A DNA stretch of 64,000 nucleotides from Clostridium_AD sp036569345 (GTDB lineage Bacteria; Bacillota; Clostridia; Clostridiales; Clostridiaceae), in NCBI RefSeq assembly GCF_036569345.1, contig NZ_DATCQT010000203.1, positions 16,615 to 80,614 of the forward strand. Reading direction: 5' to 3'. The notes under the pieces are model-generated. The model was given only the letters and a program-made list of their open reading frames with translations, was not told the DNA's origin and searched no databases. Position 1 is the first letter of the stretch. Each line of letters begins with the position of its first letter. Below are positions 7,228-16,494 of this stretch, piece after piece. A program made the position numbers and the translations under genes.

Positions 7228-9606
7228 TTATCTAAGCTGAGCCCCTAATTTATGTTCTAGAGATCTTAATATTTTTTCGTGTACCTTATTTACTTCGTCA
7301 TCTGTTAATGTCTTATCGATACGTCTATACACTATGGCATAAGCTATACTTTTCTTTCCATCCTCTATTTGTGTGCCTTTATATACATCAAATAGCTTAG
7401 TACTTTCTACAATATTGCCACCTTGTTTTACAATTACATCCTCAATGTCTTGAACCAAAATAGAATCATCAACTATAAGTGCAATATCTCTTGTTACTGC
7501 TGGGAATTTAGGAAGTGGTTTATACTTCTTATTTAAATCAGCATATTTATATAATACATCTAGGTTTAACTCTGCTATATAACATCTTGGTTCTAGCTCA
7601 TAGTTCTCTGAAACAGCGGGATGAATTTCTCCAACCACACCTACGAATTCTCTCTTTACATATAAATTCGAGGTTTTTCCAGGGTGATAAGTTGTATTTT
7701 CACTCTCTCTTTTAAAAGATACACTTTTCATACCTAAACTATCTAATACATTTTCTACTACCCCTTTTAAGTCTAAATAATCAACATTACCGTACATTCC
7801 TATAGTTAATATATTTCTTTCCTCAGGGAGCTTGCTAACATCTTCATTTGGTATATAAACTTTGCCTATCTCAAATAATTTAGCCTCTTCATTGTTTCTC
7901 GAATAATTCCTTGATAAACATTCCATCATAGACGGTATTGTTGTAGTTCTCATTATACTATAATCTTCTCCTAAAGGATTTTTTATAGTAACTACTTTTC
8001 TTAATTCACTATCGCCAGGAACTAAAATCTTATTAAATATTTTAGGACTTACAAAAGAATAACTTATGGATTGGTTTAGCGCACTTCCGATTAAAGAAAG
8101 TACAACCTTATCTTCTAATTTTTGCTTTTCACTTTTACCACTTCTTGAAGTTTCACATTTAGGCATAGTAGATGGTATATTATCATAACCATACATTCTA
8201 GCTATTTCTTCTGCGATGTCTTCTCTTATGTTTATGTCGGACCTAAATGTAGGCACCTGTATTATTAAAAAATTGCCTATTATCTCAGTAGCAAGTTCTA
8301 ATCTATCAAGATATATTTTCATATCTGTCTTTAATATATCAGTTCCTAAAAATTTATTAATCCAATTTGCATCCACTTCTATACTATGAGAATTAAGAGG
8401 TTTTGGATATATATCTATACATCCATTCATTATTTCACCCGCGCCTAATTCCTCAACTAAATGACAAGCTCTATTAATCGCCATTTCAGCCATATTAGGA
8501 TCTAAGTCTTTTTCAAATTTTGAAGATGCATCAGTTCTTAGATTTAATTTTTTAGAAGCGAGTCTTATATTAACTCCATCAAAGTTTGCACTCTCAAATA
8601 TTATACTAAAGCTATCTTCTTTAATTTCTGAATTCAAGCCTCCCATTATGCCTGCAATCCCTATAGTCCTATCTCCATCTTTTATATTTAAAATGCTCTC
8701 ATCTAATTCTCTTTGAGTTTCATCTAATGTAATAAATTTTTCTCCACTTTTTGCTCTTTCAACAACTATGTTATTAGTAGTAATTTGCCTAGCATCAAAT
8801 GCATGCATAGGCTGACCGAGCTCAACCATAACAAAGTTTGTAATATCCACTATGTTGTTTATAGGTCTAAGTTCTGCCTCTAGTAGTCTTTCCTTCATCC
8901 ATTGTGGAGATGGTTCTATTTTTACATTTTTTATTCCCTTTAACATATATCTTCTACATAGTTCATCTTTAATATTTACCTTATAAATATCTTCCACATT
9001 CTCAACTGCTGTAGCTGTATAATCAAGTGCTGGTTTTTTATACGAACTGCCTAAAGTTGCAGCTGTTTCTCTAGCTATCCCTAAAATGCTAAGGCAATCT
9101 GGTCTGTTTGAAGTTATTTCAAAATCTATTAAAGCACTTTGAAGATTTAAAACTTCTTTTATGTCACCTCCAATAATCGTATCTTGTGGAAGTATCATTA
9201 GTCCATGAACTGGTTTATCCCCTGCAATTCCAAGTTCTTCTTCAGAGCAAAACATACCATTTGAAAGTATGCCACGAAGTTTACCTTTTTTTATTTTTAA
9301 TCCCCCATGGAGACTTGATCCATGTAGTGCTACTGGTACGATATCCTGTTCTTTCATATTAGTAGCCGCCGTAACAATTTGTATTGGTTGTAGTAATCCT
9401 ATATCTACTTGACATACAACTAATTTATCAGCATCTGGGTGACTAACAATTTCTATTATTTTCCCCGTAACAACATTGTCAATTTCAGCCCCTGCTATAA
9501 TAACCTCTTCTACATTAGAACCAGACATAGTTAGTTTGTCGCCAAGCTCTTTTGGTGTAATATTTATATCTACGTAATCTTTAAGCCAATTAACTGGAAC
9601 TTTCAT
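7228..9606 (-). CDS. pheT: Phenylalanine-tRNA ligase beta subunit
   Basis: 792 residues, full family length. It begins MKVPVNWLKDYVDI and holds the EMAP/tRNA-binding domain (about 40-150, GKIIEIVSHPDADKLVVCQVD), B3/B4 editing domain (210-370), B5 domain (about 400-480), the catalytic-like core, and a C-terminal FDX-ACB domain (690-792, KFPAVTRDIALIV). With PheS it forms the alpha2-beta2 enzyme that charges tRNA-Phe; this subunit binds tRNA and edits Tyr-tRNA-Phe. AGGAGG precedes the ATG. It lies 86 bases downstream of pheS and shares the T-box-controlled transcript. Confidence 0.97.
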   Translation of the reverse strand: MKVPVNWLKDYVDINITPKELGDKLTMSGSNVEEVIIAGAEIDNVVTGKIIEIVSHPDADKLVVCQVDIGLLQPIQIVTAATNMKEQDIVPVALHGSSLHGGLKIKKGKLRGILSNGMFCSEEELGIAGDKPVHGLMILPQDTIIGGDIKEVLNLQSALIDFEITSNRPDCLSILGIARETAATLGSSYKKPALDYTATAVENVEDIYKVNIKDELCRRYMLKGIKNVKIEPSPQWMKERLLEAELRPINNIVDITNFVMVELGQPMHAFDARQITTNNIVVERAKSGEKFITLDETQRELDESILNIKDGDRTIGIAGIMGGLNSEIKEDSFSIIFESANFDGVNIRLASKKLNLRTDASSKFEKDLDPNMAEMAINRACHLVEELGAGEIMNGCIDIYPKPLNSHSIEVDANWINKFLGTDILKTDMKIYLDRLELATEIIGNFLIIQVPTFRSDINIREDIAEEIARMYGYDNIPSTMPKCETSRSGKSEKQKLEDKVVLSLIGSALNQSISYSFVSPKIFNKILVPGDSELRKVVTIKNPLGEDYSIMRTTTIPSMMECLSRNYSRNNEEAKLFEIGKVYIPNEDVSKLPEERNILTIGMYGNVDYLDLKGVVENVLDSLGMKSVSFKRESENTTYHPGKTSNLYVKREFVGVVGEIHPAVSENYELEPRCYIAELNLDVLYKYADLNKKYKPLPKFPAVTRDIALIVDDSILVQDIEDVIVKQGGNIVESTKLFDVYKGTQIEDGKKSIAYAIVYRRIDKTLTDDEVNKVHEKILRSLEHKLGAQLR

Positions 9607-9692
9607 AATATACCTCCTTGTATTCTTAGATAATTTTTACATTATCTATTCGTATAATATTAAATAATATTCTTCGAAGCTTCATTATTAAT

Positions 9693-10712
9693 TTAGAATT
9701 GTTTTAAAAATTTCATATCACTTTCATAAAGTGCCCTTATATCATCTATTCCGTATTTTAACATTGTAATCCTATCAAGTCCAAATCCGAAAGCGAATCC
9801 GCTATAAACTTCTGGGTCAATTCCACAATTCCTTAAAACCTGCGGATGAACCATTCCACAACCCAAAAGTTCTATCCAACCACTGCCACCACAAACCTTG
9901 CAGCCCTCACCTTTACACACAAAACAAGTAGCATCCATCTCAGCTGATGGTTCTGTGAACGGAAAATGATGTGGTCTAAACTTCATTTCCATATCGCCAC
10001 CAAACATCTTTTTCGTAAATGCTTCTAGCGTTCCCTTTAAATCAGCAAAAGTAATGCCCTTATCTACTACCAAACCTTCAATTTGATAAAATATTGGTGA
10101 ATGAGTAGCATCCGCTGCATCTGATCTATAAACTTTACCTGGTGCAATCATTTTTATAGGCGGTTTCTGATTTTCCATAGTTCTTATTTGAATTCCTGAG
10201 GTTTGTGTTCTTAAAACTACACTATCATTTATGTAAAAGGTATCTTGTTCACCTCTTGCAGGATGATTTTTAGGTATGTTTAACGCCTCAAAATTATAAT
10301 AATCTGTCTCTACCTCAGGACCCTCTTCAATAGCGAATCCCATAGATAAAAATATTTCATTAACTTTTTCAAGTGTTAAATCCAATGGATGTCTTTTCCC
10401 TACTGTTTGTTTTTTCCCTGGCATAGATATATCTATAACTTCACTTTTAAGCTTCATTTCATTTTCATTGTTTTTTAATATACCTAAAGCTTTAGTTATA
10501 TGCGATTCTATATCCTCTCGAGCTATATTGGCTAACTTGCCTATAATTGGTCTTTCTTCATTAGAGAGCTGTCCCATCCCCCTTAATATTTGTGTTAATT
10601 CACCTTTTTTACCTAAATACTTAACTCTAATATTTTCTAATTCTGTTTTAATAGTAGCTCCCTTTAATTCTTCTATAACTGAGGTTTTTATTTTTTCTAA
10701 CTTTTCTTTCAT
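9693..10712 (-). CDS. pheS: Phenylalanine-tRNA ligase alpha subunit
   Basis: 339 residues from the ATG at 10712, which is preceded by GGAAGGAG at good spacing; an in-frame ATG 18 bases upstream lies inside the ribosome-site region and is unlikely. An N-terminal coiled coil (1-85) is followed by the class II catalytic core: GKRHPLDLT, the GPEVETDYYNFEALN block (motif 1 region), MIAPGKVYRSDAADATHSPIF (motif 2, at about 200) and GFAFGFGLDRITML (motif 3, about 310). A CFVCKGEGCKVCGGSGW loop holds four cysteines, a possible zinc knuckle found in some Firmicutes PheS. Expression is under a T-box leader. Confidence 0.97.
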   Translation of the reverse strand: MKEKLEKIKTSVIEELKGATIKTELENIRVKYLGKKGELTQILRGMGQLSNEERPIIGKLANIAREDIESHITKALGILKNNENEMKLKSEVIDISMPGKKQTVGKRHPLDLTLEKVNEIFLSMGFAIEEGPEVETDYYNFEALNIPKNHPARGEQDTFYINDSVVLRTQTSGIQIRTMENQKPPIKMIAPGKVYRSDAADATHSPIFYQIEGLVVDKGITFADLKGTLEAFTKKMFGGDMEMKFRPHHFPFTEPSAEMDATCFVCKGEGCKVCGGSGWIELLGCGMVHPQVLRNCGIDPEVYSGFAFGFGLDRITMLKYGIDDIRALYESDMKFLKQF

Positions 10713-10771
10713 AATACATGCTCCTTCCATATTTGTTTACCTATTGAATTTTATAATTTTTTAAAAGACAA

Positions 10772-10995
10772 AAAAAACCGTCCCAAATGAAGGGACGGAA
10801 TATCCGCGTTACCACCCTAATTGACTAAATATTAGTCCTCTTAGATAAATTTATCGATTCTAACCGCTAGCAGTTACTTAGTTTCACTGATAGAACTCCG
10901 GAGTGAACTTCAATATAAAAATTTCTTAAGTAAGCTTTCAGTCTAAGGCTTCTTATCCCTGTAAACATTTTTATATTTACTCTCTCCATCACAGC
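10772..10995 (-). promoter_or_regulatory. T-box riboswitch controlling pheST
   Basis: The minus strand carries the T-box core GGGTGGTAACGCGG just before a terminator (CCGTCCC/GGGACGG, 10778-10784 with 10792-10798, then seven T). Upstream is the Stem I region with an AAGTTCAC bulge; its TTC (10905-10907 on plus) is a suitable Phe specifier codon. Uncharged tRNA-Phe would pair with the specifier and the TGG of the core and switch the terminator to antiterminator. Limits are approximate. Confidence 0.93.
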
Positions 10996-11033
10996 TTAAT
11001 ATTATTTAAATAATTTGTGAAAGTATACAAAAC

Positions 11034-11062
11034 ATTATAACCACAATTACGAAAGATTTCAA
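11034..11062 (-). promoter_or_regulatory. Promoter of the pheS T-box transcript
   Basis: On the minus strand TTGAAA, 17-base spacer, TATAAT (11057-11062 and 11034-11039). The transcript would start near 11027 and run into the T-box. Confidence 0.7.
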
Positions 11063-11071
11063 CTATAAGTT

Positions 11072-11863
11072 TTAAAATCCTATAATATTGTTTTGTCTTA
11101 CCACTTCATACATCATAATCGATGCAGCTACAGCCGCATTCAAAGATTCTGCACCACCAGGCATTGGAATTTTAATTTTCAAATCACATATCGCGTATAC
11201 TTCCGTGCTTATTCCATTACCCTCATTTCCAACTGATATAATAACTTTTTCTTTTAAGTTTACATCATAAAAATTTTTATCAGTATCTAATGAGCTCGTA
11301 ATCAATTTAAATCCTTCACTCCTAAGTTTTTGAACTAGTGATAAATCTTCATCACATATAACAGGTATTTTAAAAATAGAACCCATTGTAGCCCTTAAAG
11401 TCTTTTCATTATAAATATCAACTGTTCCTTTTGTAATTATAACCCCTAATGCTCCTGCTGCATGAGCAGTTCTAATTATAGTTCCCATATTACCTGGATC
11501 TTGAATTTTATCGGCTAACATGTAGAACCCGTGATCATATTTAATATCTACAGATTTATTTCTAACTACAGCAAGAATACCTTGTGGATTATCCGTATCA
11601 CAAATACTTTTAAATAAACTATCACTAACACTATAAACTTTAGTATTTACCTGTAGCTCATTTTCCATGCTAGAACTTATATATTTCGATTCTCCTCTAG
11701 CACTTAGAAAAATATTCAATACTTCAAACTCAGAGTGTAGTGCTTCCTGCGCAAATCTAAAGCCCTCAACTAAAAACATATTACTACTTATTCTATATTT
11801 TTTTTCCTTTAACCTTTTAATATCTTTAATCAATAGATTATCCTTGCTTTGAATATATTCCAA
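11072..11863 (-). CDS. TrmH/SpoU family RNA 2'-O-methyltransferase
   Basis: 263 residues. N-terminal substrate-binding domain (about 1-100, SKDNLLIKDIKRLKEKKYR then FLVEGFRFAQEAL) and C-terminal SPOUT knot (110-263) with motif 1 DKIQDPGNMGTIIRTAHAAG, motif 2 ISVGNEGNGIS and motif 3 KIPMPGGAESLNAAVAASI. The family 2'-O-methylates ribose in rRNA or tRNA; this subgroup (YsgA/RlmB-like), placed between rplT and pheS, usually acts on 23S rRNA. The exact target cannot be told. It lies 12 bases downstream of ktrA and is likely in that operon. Confidence 0.9.
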   Translation of the reverse strand: MEYIQSKDNLLIKDIKRLKEKKYRISSNMFLVEGFRFAQEALHSEFEVLNIFLSARGESKYISSSMENELQVNTKVYSVSDSLFKSICDTDNPQGILAVVRNKSVDIKYDHGFYMLADKIQDPGNMGTIIRTAHAAGALGVIITKGTVDIYNEKTLRATMGSIFKIPVICDEDLSLVQKLRSEGFKLITSSLDTDKNFYDVNLKEKVIISVGNEGNGISTEVYAICDLKIKIPMPGGAESLNAAVAASIMMYEVVRQNNIIGF

Positions 11864-11875
11864 ACGAAGAACCCC

Positions 11876-12535
11876 TTATTTAACTAGATTTTCTAATTTA
11901 TTTAATTCTTCAATATTTCCTATGGCCACAATAATATCACCTGGCTCAACTATGTTATCAGCTGCTGGAGAAACATCAATGTCATTGTCTCTTTTTATAG
12001 CCATTACATTTATACCATATTGAGCTCTAATATTTAATTCTCCTAAAGTCTTATTATGCCATTCTTCCGGACTAACAACTTCAGCAATACTGTAATCAGG
12101 AGATAATTCTATATAATCTAATATATTTGATGACACTAAATTATGAGCAACGCGAACACCCATATCTCGCTCTGGGAAAACTACTCTATCAGCACCTATT
12201 TTATATAATACTTTAGCATGTAACGCCGTAGTTGCCTTTGCAATTACATATTTCACTCCTAATTCTTTAACTAGTAATGTTGCCAAAATGCTAGCTTGGA
12301 TGTTCGAACCTATACTAATAACTGCACAATCAAAATTACGAATACCAAGAGCTCTTAAGCTATTTTCATCATTCGCATCAACTTGAACTGCATGAGTTAC
12401 TGTATCTGAAATTTCCTGAACTACTTCTTCATCAGAATCAACTGCTAATACATCATTTCCCAATGAATATAATGTTTCAGCAACAGATGTTCCGAATCTT
12501 CCAAGACCTATAACAATAAACTGCCTTTTACTCAT
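11876..12535 (-). CDS. ktrA: KtrA-type potassium channel regulatory subunit
   Basis: 219 residues from the ATG at 12535. A GTG nine bases upstream is possible, but the AGGGG site fits the ATG better. RCK_N Rossmann domain (3-135) with IVIGLGRFGTSVAETL and the acidic end of beta-2 AVDSDEE binds ATP/ADP/NAD. RCK_C domain (140-219), with IVEPGDIIVAIGNIEEL, is the cyclic di-AMP sensor in Firmicutes homologs. It gates KtrB at the membrane. The gene follows ktrB by 11 bases; no c-di-AMP riboswitch was seen upstream of the pair. Confidence 0.92.
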   Translation of the reverse strand: MSKRQFIVIGLGRFGTSVAETLYSLGNDVLAVDSDEEVVQEISDTVTHAVQVDANDENSLRALGIRNFDCAVISIGSNIQASILATLLVKELGVKYVIAKATTALHAKVLYKIGADRVVFPERDMGVRVAHNLVSSNILDYIELSPDYSIAEVVSPEEWHNKTLGELNIRAQYGINVMAIKRDNDIDVSPAADNIVEPGDIIVAIGNIEELNKLENLVK

Positions 12536-12546
12536 TAACTCCACCC

Positions 12547-13911
12547 CTACCCAATTAAAATTTTACCTTCTGGATATTTTACAATTCCAGATTTAGCCTT
12601 TTTATTTTTAGCTAATGCTAATATTATAGTAAGCGGTCCAACTCTCCCTGCATACATGGTAAGGGCTATTATTATTTTCCCTACAAATGTTAATTTTGTA
12701 GTTAAACCTAATGTTAACCCAACTGTAGCAAATGCTGAAGTAGCCTCATATAAAAAATATTCAAAAGGAATTTTTGGTGACTCTGTAATAGATAATACCA
12801 TAGTAACTCCCATAACAATCCCAAGACCAAGAACAGTTATTACGAAAGCTTTATACACAACATCCTTGCTTATGCGTTTTTGAAATATTTCAGTATCTTC
12901 ATGTCCTTTGACTACAGACACTACAGTCATAAAAAGCACAACTGCAGTAGCCGTTTTTATTCCACCAGCTGTTGAACCAGGAGATCCACCAATAAACATT
13001 AACATTATTGTTAAAAAGTTTCCAGCTGTTGTCATTTTATCTAAGGGAATAGAATTAAACCCAGCAGTTCTAGGAGAAACTGATGCAAATATTGAAGAGA
13101 GTACTTTACCCTTCAGGGACATCCCTTGCATAGTATTTGGATTATTCATCTCAAAGATAAACATAAGTATTGCCCCTCCAACAATTAAGACTATCGTTGA
13201 ATAAATAACTATTCTAGAATGTAGTGATAACCTTTTAATATTCTTACAATTATATATTTCTACCCATACATAGAATCCTAACCCACCTATTGCAATTAGC
13301 GCTGAAATTGTCAATATTACTACAGAATTATTAGCATAAGCAGTAACACTTTTAAAATTCCCCATTAAATCAAATCCAGCATTGCAAAAAGCAGATACTG
13401 AATGGAATACACTATAATATATCCCTTTAGCAATTCCAAATTGAGGAATAAATTGTGTTGAGAATAACACCGCCCCAACTGCTTCAACAGAAAACGTAAA
13501 TATCAATACATATTTAATCATTTTAACTAAACCTTGTAGTGAATTTACATTCATAGCCTCTTGCATTACTAGTCTTTCTTTTAATGATATTCTTTTACCT
13601 AATATAAAAAAAACTAAAGTTGCTACAGACATGAATCCAAGTCCACCCGTTTCTATTAATAACATTATCACTGTTTTACCAAAATAGGTCCAATAGGTTC
13701 CAGTATCTAGGGTTACAAGACCTGTAACACACACCGCAGATGTAGAAGTAAATATACAATCTATAAAAGGTGTAATTTTACCACTTTGCGAGGATATAGG
13801 TAAACTCAGAAGTATCGCCCCTATAAGTATTACTACAGCAAAACCTATTGCAAGTATCTGAACAGGAGTATATATATTTCTTTTTTTAAGATCTTTAATA
13901 TGTAATCCCAA
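12547..13911 (-). CDS. ktrB: KtrB/TrkH-type potassium channel subunit
   Basis: 454 residues from TTG at 13911. The AGAGGTG ribosome site covers the alternative GTG start at 13920, so TTG is preferred. Four pore repeats are visible, with selectivity-filter glycines in SAVCVTGLVTLDTG (about 60), SAFCNAGFDLMG (about 178), SPRTAGFNSIPL (about 285) and TSAFATVGLTLG (about 395), and about eight to ten membrane helices. GGSPGSTAGGIKT marks the gating loop. It mediates K+ uptake with KtrA, for osmotic and pH homeostasis. Confidence 0.93.
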   Translation of the reverse strand: MGLHIKDLKKRNIYTPVQILAIGFAVVILIGAILLSLPISSQSGKITPFIDCIFTSTSAVCVTGLVTLDTGTYWTYFGKTVIMLLIETGGLGFMSVATLVFFILGKRISLKERLVMQEAMNVNSLQGLVKMIKYVLIFTFSVEAVGAVLFSTQFIPQFGIAKGIYYSVFHSVSAFCNAGFDLMGNFKSVTAYANNSVVILTISALIAIGGLGFYVWVEIYNCKNIKRLSLHSRIVIYSTIVLIVGGAILMFIFEMNNPNTMQGMSLKGKVLSSIFASVSPRTAGFNSIPLDKMTTAGNFLTIMLMFIGGSPGSTAGGIKTATAVVLFMTVVSVVKGHEDTEIFQKRISKDVVYKAFVITVLGLGIVMGVTMVLSITESPKIPFEYFLYEATSAFATVGLTLGLTTKLTFVGKIIIALTMYAGRVGPLTIILALAKNKKAKSGIVKYPEGKILIG

Positions 13912-13996
13912 ATAAGTCACCTCTGCACCTTTAAATTTTCACATTATGATGTTTTATTAATTATAACATGTAACGTAATTTTGTCAAAAATACAAT

Positions 13997-14026
13997 AAAA
14001 AATGTAGCCAAAAGGCTACATTTTTG
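13997..14026 (-). terminator. Terminator after rplT
   Basis: AATGTAGCC/GGCTACATT with a four-base loop (14001-14009 and 14014-14022) and an A-run that reads as T-run on the minus strand; the flanks are T/A symmetric, so it may work both ways. Confidence 0.85.
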
Positions 14027-14038
14027 TATAAATAATTT

Positions 14039-14398
14039 TTATGCTTGTAATTGTTTTTTTGCAACTTCTACTAATTCAGCAAAAGCTTTTGGATCATTTA
14101 TAGCAATCTCTGAAAGCATCTTTCTGTTTATATCTATGCCTGCAAGTTTCATTCCATTCATAAATCTTGAATATGAAAGATCACTTAATCTTGAAGCCGC
14201 ATTGATTCTAGCTATCCAAAGTGTTCTAAAATCTCTTTTCTTTAATTTTCTACCAATATAAGCATTTCTAAGTGCTCTCATTACTGATTCATTAGCTGTT
14301 TTAAATAACTTACTTCTTCCACCGTAGTAACCCTTTGCAAGCTTTAATACTTTTTTATGGTTTTTATGAGCGTTAACTGCTCTCTTAATTCTTGCCAT
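14039..14398 (-). CDS. rplT: 50S ribosomal protein L20
   Basis: 119 residues, standard length. It begins MARIKRAVNAHKNHKKVL and has the conserved KGYYGGRSKLFKTANESVMRALRNAY block and RDFRTLWIARINAA. L20 is an early assembly protein of the 50S subunit that binds 23S rRNA. In Firmicutes it can also bind the infC leader and repress its own operon. Third gene of infC-rpmI-rplT, 27 bases after rpmI, with AGGAGG upstream. Confidence 0.98.
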   Translation of the reverse strand: MARIKRAVNAHKNHKKVLKLAKGYYGGRSKLFKTANESVMRALRNAYIGRKLKKRDFRTLWIARINAASRLSDLSYSRFMNGMKLAGIDINRKMLSEIAINDPKAFAELVEVAKKQLQA

Positions 14399-14425
14399 TT
14401 AATATACCTCCTAAGCACCATTCAA

Positions 14426-14623
14426 TTATAAGTATGGTAACAGTTTCTTCATTGCTTTTATTTGAGTTGTTGAAACATATGCAGTTTTTCTAAGATTCCT
14501 TTTTCTTTTTGGACTTTTCTTTGTTAATATATGACTTGTGAAAGCCTTTGCTCTTTTTAACTTACCTGTACCTGTTTTCTTAAATCTTTTTGCTGCGCCT
14601 CTATGTGTTTTCATTTTAGGCAT
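14426..14623 (-). CDS. rpmI: 50S ribosomal protein L35
   Basis: 65 residues, standard length, very basic. MPKMKTHRGAAKRFKKTG is the L35 signature and the end is KAMKKLLPYL. It is a small late-binding protein of the large subunit. It lies 20 bases after infC with a GAGGAGG ribosome site. Confidence 0.98.
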   Translation of the reverse strand: MPKMKTHRGAAKRFKKTGTGKLKRAKAFTSHILTKKSPKRKRNLRKTAYVSTTQIKAMKKLLPYL

Positions 14624-14643
14624 AATAAAATTCCTCCTCTCGG

Positions 14644-15162
14644 TTATGCTTTTTTGGGAGCTAAAATCATTATCATATTTCTTCCCTCTTGCCTCGCTGG
14701 TTTTTCAACAACATAAACATCACCGATTTTTTCTACAAAAGACCTTAATATTTTATGTCCAACCTTTGAGTTTTCAATTTCTCTTCCTCTAAATCTTACA
14801 GTTATCTTTACCTTATCCTCGTCTAACAAGAATTTTTTAGCATTGCTAGCCTTAATTGCGATATCGTGGTCTTCTATTGTTGCACTAAGTCGTATTTCTT
14901 TAAGATTAACTACTTTCTGCTTCTTTTTGGCTTCTTTATCTTTTTTCTGTTGTTCATAGACAAATTTACCAAAATCCATTATTCTACATACTGGTGGTTT
15001 TGCAGTAGGAGACATCATAACTAAATCTAAGTCTTTCTCTTCTGCAAGTTTTAAAGCATCTTTAGTATTCAGAATACCTAATGCAGAACCATCAGCTCCA
15101 ATAACTCTTATTTCTCTATCTCTTATTTCCTCATTCATCATGAAATCTTTGCTTTTACTAAT
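14644..15162 (-). CDS. infC: Translation initiation factor IF-3, probable AUU start
   Basis: About 172 residues. The N-domain (NEEIRDREIRVIGADGSALGI, linker KPPVCRIMDFGKFVYEQQKK) and C-domain (KEIRLSATIEDHDIAIK, VRFRGREI) are complete. IF3 keeps 30S subunits free and proofreads initiator tRNA. No ATG is well placed: the AGGAGGTG site at 15171-15178 is followed by AAA-ATT-ATT-AGT, giving ATT codons at 15165 and 15162 with spacings of about 5 and 8. A GTG at 15171 overlaps the ribosome site, and the first ATG is 30 bases away. AUU starts are known for infC in other bacteria and let IF3 repress its own synthesis. The exact start is inferred. Confidence 0.88.
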   Translation of the reverse strand: MSKSKDFMMNEEIRDREIRVIGADGSALGILNTKDALKLAEEKDLDLVMMSPTAKPPVCRIMDFGKFVYEQQKKDKEAKKKQKVVNLKEIRLSATIEDHDIAIKASNAKKFLLDEDKVKITVRFRGREIENSKVGHKILRSFVEKIGDVYVVEKPARQEGRNMIMILAPKKA

Positions 15163-15209
15163 AATTTTCACCTCCTAGATGTTTTAAGATAATTTTATAA
15201 TATTTAAAC

Positions 15210-15355
15210 AATTAAAGGACGGCAAAATGCCGTCCTTAATAGTAACAAATTTAAATTACTAATTAACCTAACTAGCTTCACTGTTAGGTGAGAAACGGCT
15301 GTCTCTTCTTGTTACTCTATTATATTAAATAATTCTTATATTTTCATTCACAACA
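15210..15355 (-). promoter_or_regulatory. infC operon leader with attenuator (candidate L20 leader)
   Basis: About 190 bases separate the inferred transcript start (near 15355) from infC. The leader holds a hairpin GGACGGC/GCCGTCC (15217-15223 with 15229-15235) followed on the minus strand by TTTAATT, and an upstream segment with CAGCCGTTTC that could pair alternatively with the terminator arm. This matches the known L20-type leaders of Firmicutes infC operons in position and logic. The full fold was not computed. Confidence 0.65.
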
Positions 15356-15361
15356 ATTTAA

Positions 15362-15390
15362 ATTATACTATCTAATTATTAGTTTGTCAA
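15362..15390 (-). promoter_or_regulatory. Consensus promoter of infC-rpmI-rplT
   Basis: On the minus strand a perfect TTGACA, 17-base spacer and perfect TATAAT (15385-15390 and 15362-15367). Confidence 0.92.
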
Positions 15391-15446
15391 CACTATTTTG
15401 TATTTATTTTATTCATATATTGATTTCTTATTTTTTCACTAATTAC

Positions 15447-16346
15447 TCATACCAAAATCCCTTTTTTTATCCTTTGACATTCATCGCATTCATCACAATA
15501 ATAAACTCTATCTACGAAAACTTTACTTATGGTTGTAATTAATTCTTTATTTTTACAGTGCTCTACGCAGTGTATAATTATTTTTTTAGGAGCACTAGTT
15601 ATCATTGTACTAATTATAAGTTCTTCTTGATTTTCTTTTAAATCAAAATTAACATTAGGTAACTCCATTATCATATCGCCTACTAAGTCATTGCCATCTC
15701 CGTCTGTTAAATAATAATTTCCGTTTTTTTCAATTAGTATATTAACTACATCTACCTTGCACTCTTGAACTTCAACAAAGTATTTTAACAATTTTATAAA
15801 CTCATTGTATTCTTTTTCTACCATATATTCTTCTACAACTTTATCAACAATACACTCTAAATCCCCATTTAGCTCTTTTGTCCTAAAGGTTAAGAATCCA
15901 CTTATATTAATTTCATTGTTTTCTTGTATACATTTTGTTATTTTGTCTATTATTTTATTTTTTCTATTTATACAATATACCATATTAGGACCAGATATTG
16001 CACCCTCGCTAAGCAAAGCTTCTTGAATCTTAGGTTTAATTTGTTTTATTTCATTATATTTTAGAAAAAAATAAGTTTCTTCTAAAAAATTATTGATCTC
16101 TTTTTTACAAAATTCCACTGTTACTATATTGTATAACATATTTGCAAATTGCAAATTAAATGATTTTCTACTACTATCGCTTAAGTTGTCATCATTGCAA
16201 AAAATCTTTATGAAGTGAGTATCTTCTATTATAGACTCTACTACGCCTAAAATCACTTTTTTATCTTCAAAACACTTTTTCATGTCTTTAATTTCATCAA
16301 TTAAGTATTCCATGCTTCTATTATAAACAACAGTTAATAATAGCAT
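15447..16346 (-). CDS. YtxC-like sporulation protein
   Basis: 299 residues from the ATG at 16346, chosen because GAAGGGAG lies 8-14 bases upstream; longer in-frame forms lack a ribosome site. Features fitting the YtxC family are the early MEYLIDEIKDM helix, the central LTFRTKELNGDLECIVDKVVEEYMVEKEYNEFIKLLKYFV block, and a C-terminal half with IIIHCVEHCKNKELI and CDECDEC. YtxC proteins are found in spore formers; their molecular role is unknown. The C-terminal cysteine cluster (CDECDEC) could bind metal. Single gene, divergent from the next. Confidence 0.72.
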   Translation of the reverse strand: MLLLTVVYNRSMEYLIDEIKDMKKCFEDKKVILGVVESIIEDTHFIKIFCNDDNLSDSSRKSFNLQFANMLYNIVTVEFCKKEINNFLEETYFFLKYNEIKQIKPKIQEALLSEGAISGPNMVYCINRKNKIIDKITKCIQENNEINISGFLTFRTKELNGDLECIVDKVVEEYMVEKEYNEFIKLLKYFVEVQECKVDVVNILIEKNGNYYLTDGDGNDLVGDMIMELPNVNFDLKENQEELIISTMITSAPKKIIIHCVEHCKNKELITTISKVFVDRVYYCDECDECQRIKKGILV

Positions 16347-16494
16347 TTTCCACACTCCCTTCTCACAAAGATAGTATGTGTGTAATATTAATGTATATGC
16401 AAAATAGATTAAACAATTATCGACATATTGCAATTTATAATAACTTTGTGTTATATAATAATGTTAAGAATTTTTTTAAAATAGGAGTATAATA

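Noticed and set aside
13921..13996. c-di-AMP (ydaO) riboswitch before ktrBA
   Set aside because: The gap is too short and lacks the motif.
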